Source: Warburgia ugandensis
Taxonomy: Eukaryota; Streptophyta; Magnoliopsida; Canellales; Canellaceae
Assembly: GCA_035236585.1 (NCBI GenBank)
Contig: CP141137.1
Coordinates: 7,394,327-7,458,326, forward strand
Direction of reading: 5' to 3'
Length of the DNA: 64,000 bases
The number at the start of each line of letters is the position of its first letter. Within the stretch, counting starts at the first letter, position 1. Position numbers and translations under genes: made by a program. The notes beneath the pieces are model-generated. The model ran no database searches, had not been told where the DNA came from, and saw nothing but the letters and a program-made list of their open reading frames with translations. Below, in pieces: positions 24,369-35,560 of the stretch.

Positions 24369-25551
24369 GAGAACTAGTTTGGTTTCATACTTGGGAGGTC
24401 TACCATGAAAGATATTTTCTTACTAAGACAATTGATAGAGAAATATAGGAAGAGGAGGGAGGAAGGACCTCAATGTGATCTTTGTCGATTTAGAGAAAGC
24501 TTATGATAGAGTCCCTACAGAGTTAATATGGAGGGTGTTGGGCAAGAAAGGGATTTCGTAGTAGTATATATACATAATTAATGATATGTATGAGGGAGCA
24601 ATAACAAACATTAAGCCTACTAGTGACAAGACTGGTGATTTTCCTGACACTGTAGGATTGCAGCAAGGATCTGCATTAAGCCTATACCTTTTCATGTTGG
24701 TTATGGATAAGTTAACAAAACATTTGCATGAAGAGATTCCATGGTGCATGCTATTTGCAGATGATATAGTCTTACTTGATGAAACAAGAGAGGACATAAA
24801 CATAAAGCTAGAGTTATGAAGAGAAGCATTAGAATTTAAAAGATTTAAAATCAATTGAACTAAGGCAAAATATATGGAATGCAATTTTAGCAAAGAGAGG
24901 AGTAGGAGAGGAACACCAATTAAGATTGATAACTAAGAAGTCTTCAGAAAAGCCCACTTTTGGTAATGATTCATGATAGTGGAGAGATTGAGAGGGAGGT
25001 TACCCAAAGAATCAAAGTAGACAGAAACAAATGGAAATGTGCATCTTGAGTTTTGTGTGATTGGCAGGTGCCACTCAAACTAAAATAAAAATTCTATAGG
25101 ATAGCTATAAGGCTAGCCATGCTCTATGACATAGTGCTGGGTAGTTAAGGAACATCATGTTCATATGATTAGTGTCGCGCAAAATGAGGACGTTGACATG
25201 AATGAGTAGCAAGACAAGAAAGGATAGAATTTAGAAAGAAAACATTAGAGGAAACTTAGGGGTAACACTATTAGGTAACAAGATGAGGGAGATTATACTT
25301 AAATAGTTTAGACATGTCTAAAGGAGACTGAAAATGGTACCAGTTAGAAGGAATAAGGCAATGCAAATAAAAAGGTTCTAAAAGGCAAGGGGAAGGCCCA
25401 AAAGAACGTGGATAAAAGTGGTGAGAAAATATTTAAAAACTTTGGGACTAAATGAAGCCATAATACTTAATAGAGAGGAATGGAAGAATAAGATTCATGT
25501 GACCAACACCTAATTGAGATAAGGTCTTGATGGTGATGATGATGATGGTGA
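24369..25551 (+). mobile_element. RTE-type LINE, 3' part (RT and tail), 5' truncated
   Basis: Translated stretches match a plant RTE reverse transcriptase: [33 protein letters not shown] and PWCMLFADDIVL (24480-24820). The FADD catalytic box is intact, but stops and frameshifts interrupt the frame. The 3' part follows without coding potential and ends in a GATGATGATGATGG tail, typical of RTE elements. It sits inside the 1.7-kb repeat. Four other RTE pieces lie in the window. Confidence 0.88.
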
Positions 25552-26279
25552 CTCTATCTATTTACAATTGCATCATTGTCTTCCTAGAAATTTTACATTC
25601 ATTCATGCAATAACACAATGGAAAAAAAGAGGGTCAATTTCTCCCAAAGAAAGAAGTTTTTGTATTTCACTATTTACCAAGTGATTGTGGTGTACATTGC
25701 TTTGGTTACATCAGGGGATGCATTTGTATTTACATATGGCCATTCATTACATTCCTTTGACCATTGAATACATACAAATTTTGACTATTGAATATATACA
25801 ATTAGTCTTTTGTTATAACACATACAAATGTATAGAGAACATCCTTGATTAGATGTTGATTGAGTATAACCAAACCACAATGATCTATAACTTCAATTGT
25901 CTTCAAATGCTTATTTAGATCAGCTTGACAACATGGGTTGGTCAATAATTGGTGCAATGTATCTTCTAATGTATCACGTAGAGTGGACAAAAATTGTGGC
26001 CTTTGGTGCCTTTCTATTTAGTGTTAGTTGTAGTACTAACAAGTTCTCTCTTTGATCATCTAGGCACAAGTAGCTTTATCATAGCATTAAGTACTTAGTA
26101 ATGTCCTTCTTATGTATATATGTAGGAGGTGCATAGTAATATTGGTTAACTCTACTAGAGTCATAGCGTGTTTTTTTTCAATTATGGTAAATTGTATGTG
26201 ATTTTGGATTCTCGTTGTTCAAGGTATGTGAATTGATAAAACACCCTTCAAGTTAGAATCCTTTATAATTTTTGAGGCT
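25552..26279. other. No gene seen; AT-rich intergenic sequence
   Basis: Short frames only, none with recognisable motifs. It starts with a brief remnant of the 1.7-kb repeat. Confidence 0.6.
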
Positions 26280-26770
26280 TTGTTGGTAGATGGGACTTGT
26301 TTGGTCAAAGTCCTCTTTGTTTTAGGACTCTTTCAATAGCTGAGCCTACCTAACCACTTTCATTGATTTCAGGGACTCTTTAAGCTAAGGGACATGTTTA
26401 ACTAGAGTCCTTACTTTTTGGGACTCTTCAAGTTGATGTTGCTCATTTGGTTAGTCCTTGTTTTTAGGACTACTGGAGCTAGCAAGGCAGGTTCATTTAG
26501 GACCTTGTTTTCTAGAACTTTTTTGAGTTGGCAAGATCTATTTGGCTAAAGTCCTTGTTTTAAAGGACTCTCTAGGATGGCTAGTCCCATTTGGCTAGAA
26601 TCCTTGATTTAAAGGACTCTTTGAGCTACAAGGCCCATTTGGATGGACTCCTTAATTTATGGGACTCTTTGTGTTGGCAAGGCTCGTACAGCTAAAGTCC
26701 TTGATTTATGGGACTCTTCAAGCTGATGAGGACCATAGAGCTATAGTCATTGACTTGAGGACTCTTCGGT
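26280..26770. repeat. Degenerate minisatellite, ~60-bp period
   Basis: About eight to nine diverged copies built around GGCTAAAGTCCTTGATTTA, then GGGACTCTTTGAGCT, then GGCAAGGCCCATTT. The best-preserved copies are at 26540-26730. No reading frame is conserved across copies, so it is not a protein repeat. Confidence 0.8.
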
Positions 26771-26799
26771 CATTGGATTTCCAATCATCTCATGATTCT

Positions 26800-27480
26800 A
26801 AGGTTACTGCTTGAGTTTAAGTTGATTTAGATCTTGAGAATTGTAATTAGCTAGGGAGTTTAAGGCTTCGAGAATTTTAGTCAAGACTCTAATGTCTCTA
26901 GAATTTAAGTTAGGACTTTGAGTATTGAACAACTTTAATGTCTCTAGAATTTCAATCATTCAAGAACTATTAGGTCTCAAAATTTTCACCATCCCTAAAC
27001 TCTAATATCTCTAAAATTTCAATCATTCTAGGACTTTAGGTCATAAAACTTGTACTCAAGTAAGAAATCTAATATCAATAAAATTCTTGTCATTATAGAA
27101 ATCTTAGGTTATAAAACTTTAGGAGTCTTCAAGTCATATGACTATAAACGATTGTTAGACTCGAACTCTGTGAACTAGTTTAGGATTCTTATTATGTTTA
27201 GGAGTTAATTAGAATGGAAAAAGAAACTAGAGTATAGTTGTATGCATTAGCTAGGCCCATTGATTATTGAACTTATGAGTCTCGAGACATTAAAACTCCT
27301 ATGGCCTTGGATGTTATATTCATTTAAAAAGTCTTGGGATAGTAAGATTCTAAATGAGGTGCTCGATTTATGAAGTTGGGAATCACTTGGATCAAAATAC
27401 CCACGAGACTTTAAAATTTAGATTTAGGAGTTCTAGGACTCTAATTCAATTAGGACTGCCATTTTTACAAGTTGTAGTAA
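26800..27480. repeat. Second degenerate repeat block
   Basis: Recurring phrases such as TCTCTAGAATTTCAATCATT and TAGGTCATAAAACTT appear at irregular spacing of about 60-75 bp. More decayed than the adjacent minisatellite and possibly its continuation. Confidence 0.5.
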
Positions 27481-27697
27481 CCATAAAAATTTGAAGATTT
27501 TAGGAATCTTAAAATCCCTTTTGTAACCATAGTAATCTGAAGTATTTAGATATTTTGCATCTTGGGTCTCCCAGCAAGAAAAAGCCTAGCACCCAATCTA
27601 GGTGATTAATGGGGCCATTTTTCTAGAATTGGGTTCATCCCAAGACTCCTTGTGAAAGAAGGATAGGCACTTGTTTTATGTACCATCCGAATCCCGC

Positions 27698-27722
27698 TTC
27701 TTCTTCTTCTTCTTCTTCTTCT

Positions 27723-27796
<74 letters not shown>
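27698..27796. repeat. (TTC)n followed by (TC)n compound microsatellite
   Basis: About ten TTC units run directly into a perfect TC run of about 70 bp. The poly-Arg/Glu and poly-Ser frames here are repeat products. Confidence 0.95.
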
Positions 27797-27798
<2 letters not shown>

Positions 27799-29751
27799 AG
27801 AGAGTAGAAAAATCCCTCATGGGAAGAACCAAAGTAGAATGGATAGATTGCCAAGGGCATGATAGGCTCTAACCATAATAATGACAAACCGAAGAAACCT
27901 AACTTTAGCAGAAACTCTCTTGGGAATGGAAAACTCTACTAGAGATTCAGAGAGCATGCTAAAGTTCAAAAAGATAAGTCTATCTCTTGGGCATTGCTAG
28001 CTCTGCTCGTGAGAGAAGGAGACTTGCAACATAGCAAAGAGGAAGAATAGAGAAAGGAAATTACCTTGCTTGAACTTTCTGATACTCTCTATAAATCTCT
28101 TAGCAATCTTGCATAATCTCACAACTTTTGATAGACTCTCCTTTCTCTCTCTTTTTATTTACATCTTTCTCCCTCCTTGAATTTGTATATGAAGAAGGTA
28201 TTTATAAATGTAGGCTAGTAGGGAGTTACGAGAAGTTCAAGAAAATAGGAAGGTGATGGAGTTAGTTAAGAAAGAAATTGTGGGGGAAGAAATTAAATGA
28301 GAGTTTGTAATTGGCCGGAAACCCAAGGGAAGCATTAAGAAGGTAGAAAACATGGGGAATGAGAGATGGGGTAGGAGAAAGTGTTTATGAATAGGTAGGA
28401 AAGTGGGAGAGAAGGATGGGAGTCCATGGAGAAGAAAGGAAGTCGGGTAAGAGAGAGTGTGCCTCTTAAACATTTTTATTTAAAAGAAGTTAGAGGGGTA
28501 TTCTGTTAGAAATACCCCTAAGGTAGCATCACTGCACCATGTAGTACACTACAAAGAGTACTTATAAACATTATAAATAACTTCTTCTTTTTTCTTAAAA
28601 CATTATAATATAAACAAGAAAATACCCCTAATTTGAGTTTAATAAAACTAGTCTCCAAACCTAATTTTAAGAGAAAAAAGATAACCCTTGGCTTCTAGTA
28701 CAAAATCAAATCTTTAGACCTTAGGTAAAATTTCTAAAACTCAAATGCTAAGGGCATTTATTTGATTTTAAATGCTTAAAAATTCTAAAATAACATATTA
28801 TTGCTAAAATTTAAAATTCTGGCAAGAAAATTCCAAGTTTAAATCCTCTAGAAATTATTTTTCTTAGTTAGCTAGTGGAATTGTCATAAATTTTAAAAAG
28901 TTTGACCACAAGACAGTATTAGAATACGTGCAAAAGATTGATAAATTTTCTCAATTTGAATCAAGAACTTAAAAACGTGATTTTGATCATATTTGTATCA
29001 TGTAAATTAGCATTTTAAACTAGATTTCAATATTAAGGAACATACCTTGTTACGGGTGAAAATTGAACCCTCTATTTTGTTCACCACTAATTGAGATCAA
29101 CAACTCCTTGCTTGGTCTTCTTCTTTCTCCTAGAGGTAGCTCCAAATTCCTAATGTTAGACCTAGAAGAAAGGAAGAGAGAGCATTAGAAAACCAAAACT
29201 TATGAAGCTCTCCAAAGGTTTTTTTTCTTTAATTGTTGATGCTTGCCTTCTATCTAAAGTATCACATGCATACACACATGTACACATGCGCAGGCACACA
29301 CCCATGCATAGAAGAGAAATCCCTCTTAGTAACTTCTATTTTAGTTGTGACTTCCACTAGCTTGTATGGTGTGCTCTGTTAGGAATTTTCTCCAAACTAT
29401 CTAACTAGGAAATACTTTCCGAATGTGATACAAACAGCACCAAATCTCAGACGGAACATTTTTCTTTATTAGATTAGATAATGTGGCATTAAGTAAATCC
29501 ACCCAATAATAACCGCATGTAGCCTACATTAGAAGATTAAATTACAAAGATACTCTTTTATGTAGAATTACCATGTTACTCTTATAGGTAATTACCATTA
29601 ATCTATCCAATTCACCTACATTAATTTGTGATTCCAACATGGGGTGTGTGGACCCACTTACCTCTAGGCATGCCATCTTAGTATATTGAAGTAGGATATG
29701 CCTCATATTAATGAGCTTTAGATACCTTTCAAAACTCATTTTTAAAATATC
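27797..29751. other. No gene seen; intergenic
   Basis: Short, unconserved frames only. A short CA-rich, purine/pyrimidine-alternating stretch lies at 29265-29310. Confidence 0.55.
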
Positions 29752-29752
29752 T

Positions 29753-29791
<39 letters not shown>
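29752..29791. repeat. (TA)n-(TG)n compound microsatellite
   Basis: A TA run switches to about 13 TG units. Confidence 0.95.
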
Positions 29792-30550
29792 AATTTGATA
29801 ACCTTTTATCAAAGATCATAAAAGGCCCTAGACTTTTTCACGTTCATTTATAAAATGACCTACAATGAGTATCTTATTTTACATAAGAGCATGGATCCCA
29901 TATTAAATATCATATATCCTTTATGGGTTTATGAATATCCCAACATACTAAAAATTTAACCTTGATTAGATCACATCATTTAATAAACATAAGACAATTA
30001 TATTGTATCTCATAAGGAATATATATATATATGTATGTATATATTCTCAATTTCAATGGTAATAATAGTTATGTATGTATATAAATATAAAATATTGTAG
30101 ACAATTGAGATCATCAAATGTAATATTTCCTTAAGGTATGTTAATCTATTTGCAAAACAGTTTCATATATTAATCTATGTATGTTAATGGTCTCTGCCTT
30201 AGATGATCAAAGAATTGATCAACTCCACCTTATGGAAATATTGCATTTGATAATCACTCCAAAATTAGGTTTCCTAGTCGTATTCATACTTGAAGACTAT
30301 TTTAGGTTTGCATAAAACCAAAGTTACTTCTCATTCGCATAGTTCTTAACCATCATTTTATAGAACTCCTACATGTTGGGCAAGGTTTCTATGATCATGT
30401 CATGATTTTCAAATATATATTATTAAGTTATAATAAAAATCTCATTAAAAATTACCTTACTTGTGTAATTGGCAAACTATGACAAGAAAAATTATATTTA
30501 TTTGAATCATATAATGACAAATATCACAAGGGATTTTTGTCATTATAATT
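29792..30550. other. AT-rich sequence upstream of the kinase fragment, no gene seen
   Basis: Presumed old intron or intergenic DNA. I looked for the missing kinase motifs (catalytic loop HRDVKASNILLD, DFG) in the three forward frames by eye and did not find them. Confidence 0.5.
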
Positions 30551-30632
30551 ACTATTAATTATAATGACATTTACACGCAACGAATTCATTACTATTAATT
30601 ATATGTTAGGCATGACATTTACACGCAAACGA
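30551..30632. repeat. Local direct duplication across an exon border
   Basis: The phrase ACTATTAATTATA ... ATGACATTTACACGCAA(A)CGA occurs at 30551-30583 and again at 30591-30632. The second copy contains the splice acceptor (TTAG at 30606-30609) and exon start of the kinase fragment. Confidence 0.8.
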
Positions 30633-31002
30633 CCATGCACTGGAAATGGTTGATCCAATTTTGTCAAAATTTGGCCAGGAAGAAACTATCCGAGTGACAG
30701 GGATAGCTCTTCTCTGCATTCAGACATCACTAATGCTGGGGACCACCATGTCAAGAGTGGTGGCTATGCTGTCAGGAGATATTGAAGTGAGCCAGGTTAC
30801 GTCAAGGCTGGGCTACTTGACAGGTGGCCAATTGCAATACATAAGCAACTTCATGAGTAATGATGCTTAAACAGAGTTGACAGAAAACACTGCCAGCATT
30901 CTAGGCAACACACTATTAAACAGGAGCTTGGTAGTTCCTCCAGACAGGTTGCCTCCGCTCACTCGGGCAATGGTGCTGCAAGAGATCGTTGGGAAAGGAT
31001 GA
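30610..31002 (+). pseudogene. Last exon of an LRR-VIII receptor-like kinase, broken
   Basis: Encodes the C-terminal end of a Ser/Thr kinase domain and tail like Arabidopsis At1g56130/At1g56140. Diagnostic stretches are IALLCIQTS, MSRVVAMLSGDIEVSQVTSR and GYLTGGQLQYIS. The exon starts after the acceptor at 30608-30609. Its second codon is TGA (30613-30615), where the family has the Trp of an AWxLHE stretch, so a nonsense change is likely. A second stop, TAA at 30868-30870, is followed in the same frame by 43 open codons. These end LQEIVGKG and a TGA at 31000-31002, which resembles the natural C-terminus of these kinases. The usual RPxMSRV reads GTTMSRV. No other exons of this gene are visible upstream, so it is a fragment. 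It is probably a tandem paralogue of the gene starting at 37081. Confidence 0.87.
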
Positions 31003-31640
31003 TGATGATCACCATTCATCCTGCCTCTGCAGAGTCATAATGTGTGCTGATGCTATAAATCTCTCAGTACGTACATTGTGATAGGAATGTATATCCAGAT
31101 GAAGATGCTTGCCTGTTGTTACTACTGGAAAACTATTTTCATTTGTGAAGCTGAAAATTGGTCATTGGCTTTTGTATGAGAGAAAGCTCCTCTGAAGCAA
31201 ATGACTATACTAGCAGATTTGGACATTAGAGGTCAAATATAAGAAATATGTACTAATCTGCCAGTTCCGCCAAGAAAACGAGCGATAGGCATTGGAAACT
31301 TGGTGAAGAACATGTTTTCAATCTGCCTCTTCCAACTATAGAACCAGGGCACTTAAATTGTTGCCAAGTTATTCATTGCCATTTTTCCTATGATGTAGTT
31401 GTGGAGATCAGGTGTAAGGCTACCTGGTTGGCGAAGCATGTTTGTGTAGGCCGCCAAACTATGCATCGGGTCTAACACAATATGCTATAAATATTGACTC
31501 GGGACACTTCAGGGCCACGTCGCAGAATTAATTATCTTGCTTCAATTATGTAAACTCCAGATAAATTAAATTGTTTGTTAATGTTGTAATCAGTATAATA
31601 TATCTGTCTTGTTTCTTGACTATGGGTTATTTGTGTATAT
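31003..31640. other. Former 3' flank of the kinase fragment, no gene seen
   Basis: Mixed-composition sequence with no reading frame of note. It may include the old 3' untranslated region. Confidence 0.45.
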
Positions 31641-31655
31641 TAGTAATGTTGTAGG

Positions 31656-31780
31656 ATGAAGGAGAGCTTTGGCGCAAAGGCAAAGTTGTCCTCGTGTGAC
31701 CTTGAGGTCACGGGTTCAAGTTATGAAAATAGCTTCTTGCAAAAATACGCTGGAGCTTTGTGCATCAGGACTGCGCTTTT
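31656..31780 (+). mobile_element. Au SINE, internally deleted
   Basis: Starts GGAGAGCTTTGGCGCAAAGG (box A region), has box B GGTCACGGGTTCAAG, then CTTGCAAAAATACG, and skips to the GCTTTGTGCATC...CTGCGCTTTTT end. Flanked by a near-perfect duplication, TAGTAATGTTGTAGG (31641-31655) and TAGTAATGTCGTGGG (31781-31795). Au SINEs are tRNA-derived, transcribed by RNA polymerase III and copied by a LINE. Confidence 0.88.
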
Positions 31781-31949
31781 TAGTAATGTCGTGGGTATGT
31801 AGAGATTCTTAAGAGCGGTGAAGAAAAACTGGATGTAGATTTGAGAACAGTCTAGTGCTAAGGCTTATGGCTCCAATGAAGGTCTAGAAAGGCCTGCTGA
31901 AAGGGTACTTAAAGAGAAGGTTTCTCCTCGAGAGCCATATATAGTTGGA

Positions 31950-32145
31950 GCAGACACAGTCGCAACGGTAGAGTTGTGACCGTTAGTGCAACAGTAAAAT
32001 TGTCGTCATGTGACTTTAAGGTCACGGATTCAAGGCGTAAAAACAGCCTCTTGCAAAATACAAAGTAAGGCTGTGCACTATTAACTCTTGTAGTCTGCCA
32101 TTTCCCCACAACCCACTTCGTGCATTGGGGCTGCCTTTTTTTTTT
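31950..32145 (+). mobile_element. Au SINE
   Basis: Contains the box B stretch GGTCACGGATTCAAGG, AACAGCCTCTTGCAAAA, the middle AAGGCTGTGCACTATTAAC and the 3' end TTCGTGCATTGGGGCTGCC followed by a T run. No clean target duplication was recognised. Confidence 0.82.
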
Positions 32146-33440
32146 TACACAGTTACACGGTCCAACTCCATCTAGAGTGACCTGTTAATGGGTCCAGGTC
32201 GAGCGGAATTACTTGATCACAGGCAGGATGGATTTTGTACAGAATCTGTAAAACACGCAACTCCTTCGCAAGGAAATGCATGATTTTGTAGTTTCTCATA
32301 GTTCTACAAGCAAGACGAAGAGAGCCAACACAACAGGAAATTTCATTTCTAAACCGTTCTACAAATTAAATGCAATGCCAACGCTGCTTATTGTCACCTT
32401 TGTTGCCCCAACATAAACACACGTTTTATGGTTTGAAGAGAGATCTTATATGATGGACTCTCATATTTTCCTCAGGAAAATATTAGGGGGGGGAATGTAC
32501 AAGTGGGTCCCAGCCCGTTTAATGATCTGTACCATCTATCTAGCGGCCATGCTATGGATGAGCCAAGCACCAACTTTACAATGAAAAAGCATCGGGCCCG
32601 AGTTCAGTGTCAGAGCCTCAAAACTCAAGGTTTTAGATTCGTTCAACAGTAAAGAACTTCTATAAACACTTGTCCATGGCATGACTTGCCAGCTAATTGG
32701 TTTGGATCATTGAAAGGGTAGATCCAGATGTACTTTTATTCTCTAATCTTTTATACTATATATTAAAAGGAATGTATGGGTAGCAAAAAGACGAGATTAA
32801 ACAAACTAAAATATTCTTCACTAATATACTAGGGGAGACTCTCGTACGTGTACATGCATAAGAGTTGAGGAAGTACTAGGCACCCAATTTTCATGCATGC
32901 TAAAACTATTTTTCTTAAATCTAAACCATTCATCATGTTAAGAATGAATTATATACGCTAGGCATCAAATTTCCTGCCCATTGGATGTTTTTAGTCTACA
33001 TTTCTTCTCGTAAAAAATTATGACCATCCATTTTTGTTATATTTTTCAAAGATACAAAACAATTAGTTAGGATTGTCTCAATGCAATGATTTCTTATGGG
33101 TTACCTATTTTTTGTCTTATAAATGTGGTGAATGTGTTAGATTTGCAAAACATATTGTATATGCATGAAAAAGGGGCATGTACTCCTCTTCTTGAGAGTC
33201 CATTCTTACTAAGACTCTACTAGGAAATGTAATAATACTAGGGAAATGTGCCAATCAATATTGTAAATTTAAAAAAAGAAGATATTATAGAAAATAAATT
33301 CATACTTAAAAAAAAATCATATGAGATATGAGAAAAGTAATTATTCCCACTTATTCCATAAGAATTACATATTGGTTATCTCTCTTATGTGCCATCTTAC
33401 CATTAATCTTTAAGGGAAAATATGTATCCAAAGTCCAACC

Positions 33441-33608
33441 TTGACATAACGGTAAAAGTTGTCGTCATCTGACATTGAGGTTACGGGTTCAAGGTGTAGA
33501 AACAACCTCTTGCAAAAACAAGGTAAGGCTTCATACTATAGGCCCTTGTAGTCTGCCCCTTCCCCAGACCTCACATAGGTGGGAACTTCATGCACTGAGG
33601 TGCCGTTT
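33441..33608 (+). mobile_element. Au SINE with a 20-bp target duplication
   Basis: A complete SINE from a TTGACATAACGGTAAAAG start through box B (GGTTACGGGTTCAAGG) to TTCATGCACTGAGGTGCCG. It is flanked by TATGTATCCAAAGTCCAACC (33421-33440) and the same sequence with one change (33609-33628). Confidence 0.9.
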
Positions 33609-34194
33609 TATGTGTCCAAAGTCCAACCATACAGACTAACATAAGAGTAGTTGAAAGTTAGGATTAAAAACCTGAAACTTTTTTCTTTGACTTTGTGAAA
33701 CAGGATTTCCATGTGAAATGGATACCCAATAACATCTGGAATCCTCTTTAATGTTTGAGTTACTTGACCGTTTTGTTGGAAGTACACTTGCAAAAGTCAT
33801 CCAAATTATTGTCGCATATAAGACTTGTGATTTGCCTTGGTCTTGGCTTCTCACTATCATGGACTTTCAAAGATCTGCTGCAAATACAAGAACCACCGAA
33901 TGGTGGCCGGCGCCGCTCGAGTCATATAGAACTGCCCTGCCATACCACGGTCTGCAAGTACTACCATCTCAGTTGCACGTGCATTTCCTCATGTCGGCGG
34001 CGGCTTGGTCGGTGTTTTGTCCAGGAGACTACAAATCTACCCTTGGGAATAAGCTAGCTTTAAATTAACAATTAAAAATAATATAACCCTTAATTCACAT
34101 TTGAACAAAGGGAAATAATAAACTGTTCCTTTAACTAGGCCTTCAGGCTCCAACTCAAGCCATCATGTGTTCTATCTAATCTTATAATTTGTAG

Positions 34195-34297
34195 TGTGTA
34201 GTTTTACTTTGTATTTTGCATGAGACTGTTTCTACACCTTGAACTCTATGACCTCAAGTCGCACGATGACAACTTTACTGTTGTGCCAAGACTCTCC
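34195..34297 (-). mobile_element. Au SINE, 5' half, inverted
   Basis: The reverse complement starts GGAGAGTCTTGGCACAACAG, followed by AAAGTTGTCATCGTGCGACT and a box B-like AGAGTTCAAGG. The 3' half with the CACCGGGGCTGCC end is missing. Confidence 0.8.
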
Positions 34298-35091
34298 TAG
34301 CTTCAAAATGAGGCTCTTGCTCAGGCCAACATGTATCCCATCTAACCTCAGAATCTGGTTACCTACCATTGACTAGTAAACTGCACTAACTACTTGAATT
34401 AAATGAGACAAATGTCTTCTTGAGAGGAGCCTCCCTCAAGGGTCTGGCTAAAAAGCCTCTGTATATCACTTTCCTTGAACGAAAAGAGGCAACACATCCT
34501 AGCATCTTCTAGTCGGAGGTTTCCTAGCAAATTGACATATAAAAAGAATATAGCCAACAAACTATACTCAAACAGATCTAAAAAGTCTACTCCGTGGGCA
34601 AGTTTTTGAATTGAGGATCCTAACAGTACACCCGTGAATCACTGTAATGACTAGATGAAGGATCCTATAATCGGTGGGTGACCTTCAGCTGCTGATCATA
34701 GGATAATATTTCTTGAGAACTGAAAGTAGACTAACTAGACGGTAGTATGCTCAGAGTGAGCTAATGAAATGGCCAGGCTAGCTTTTTCATGCTGAAAGCA
34801 GGTTGTCTGTTCAATTATTTCTGATTATTCATTTGCAAGGCATCGGCTAATGGGGTTGCTGGATTGAAGGTCTGCTGTAAATGAATCACTTTCTTGAATT
34901 AGTCATGCCTTAAAGGGTTTGTTTGGATATAGAATTCTTATTATGACATTTCGTAGCCTGTCTACTGCTACATCGCGCATTTTCCTACTAACGAATCATT
35001 TATGACAACTATTAGGGTCTTGAACAAGAGCAACAATCAGGTGGAAAGTCTAATTTGGGGCCTACTTGTAGTACGGAGAGATTCCTCTTAT

Positions 35092-35560
35092 GGTGTTAGT
35101 GGTGCTTGAGATGGAGTGTGCAAACTTGAGGTGAGATGTCTGGGATGTGGCATGAGAGGAAGTGAGGTGACTCGAAATATTCGTTTAAGCTAAGCTAAGT
35201 TGATTTAAGATGCCTTAGGAGGAGATGGGTTGAGATGACATTGTATATATAACTCATCTCTATCTCAAGCAAAATACAAGGCTGAGTTTGGATAGTGACA
35301 AAAAATTTCTCTCTTTTACACCAGGAACGGTCTTACATTCAAGAACAAAGGCTGAGAAAATTTGATATTTGAATCACTAACAATAAGCTAGGTTGACACT
35401 GGATTTCTTCTCTCTTCTAAAGCACCACTGGCACCACTAACAGTGAGCTGGGATGAGAACAGTGAGTCACCTTGACCCAACTCAAGCAACGCCAATAGTA
35501 GAATAGCTCATCTCATCTCAAGTTAGCTCGTCGGTCCATCTTAAAAGCACCGCTAACACC
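35092..35560. mobile_element. MITE-like element, ~470 bp, family 1
   Basis: The left end GGTGTTAGTGGTGCTTGAGA is an inverted match of the right end (reverse complement GGTGTTAGCGGTGCTTTTAA, then GATGGA). No coding capacity. Target duplications were not recognised, so the superfamily is open. A shorter relative lies at 37411-37568. Confidence 0.65.

Noticed and set aside
26280-27480. CRISPR-like spaced repeats
   Set aside because: Repeats are degenerate, spacers are themselves repeated, and the genome is eukaryotic.
28237-28473. 78-codon minus-strand frame
   Set aside because: Proline/phenylalanine-rich low-complexity frame next to a microsatellite, with no similarity that I recognise.
33751-34068. 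Two overlapping ~100-codon frames near a GC-rich patch
   Set aside because: Frames overlap in different registers, begin in the flank of a SINE insertion and show no family motif.
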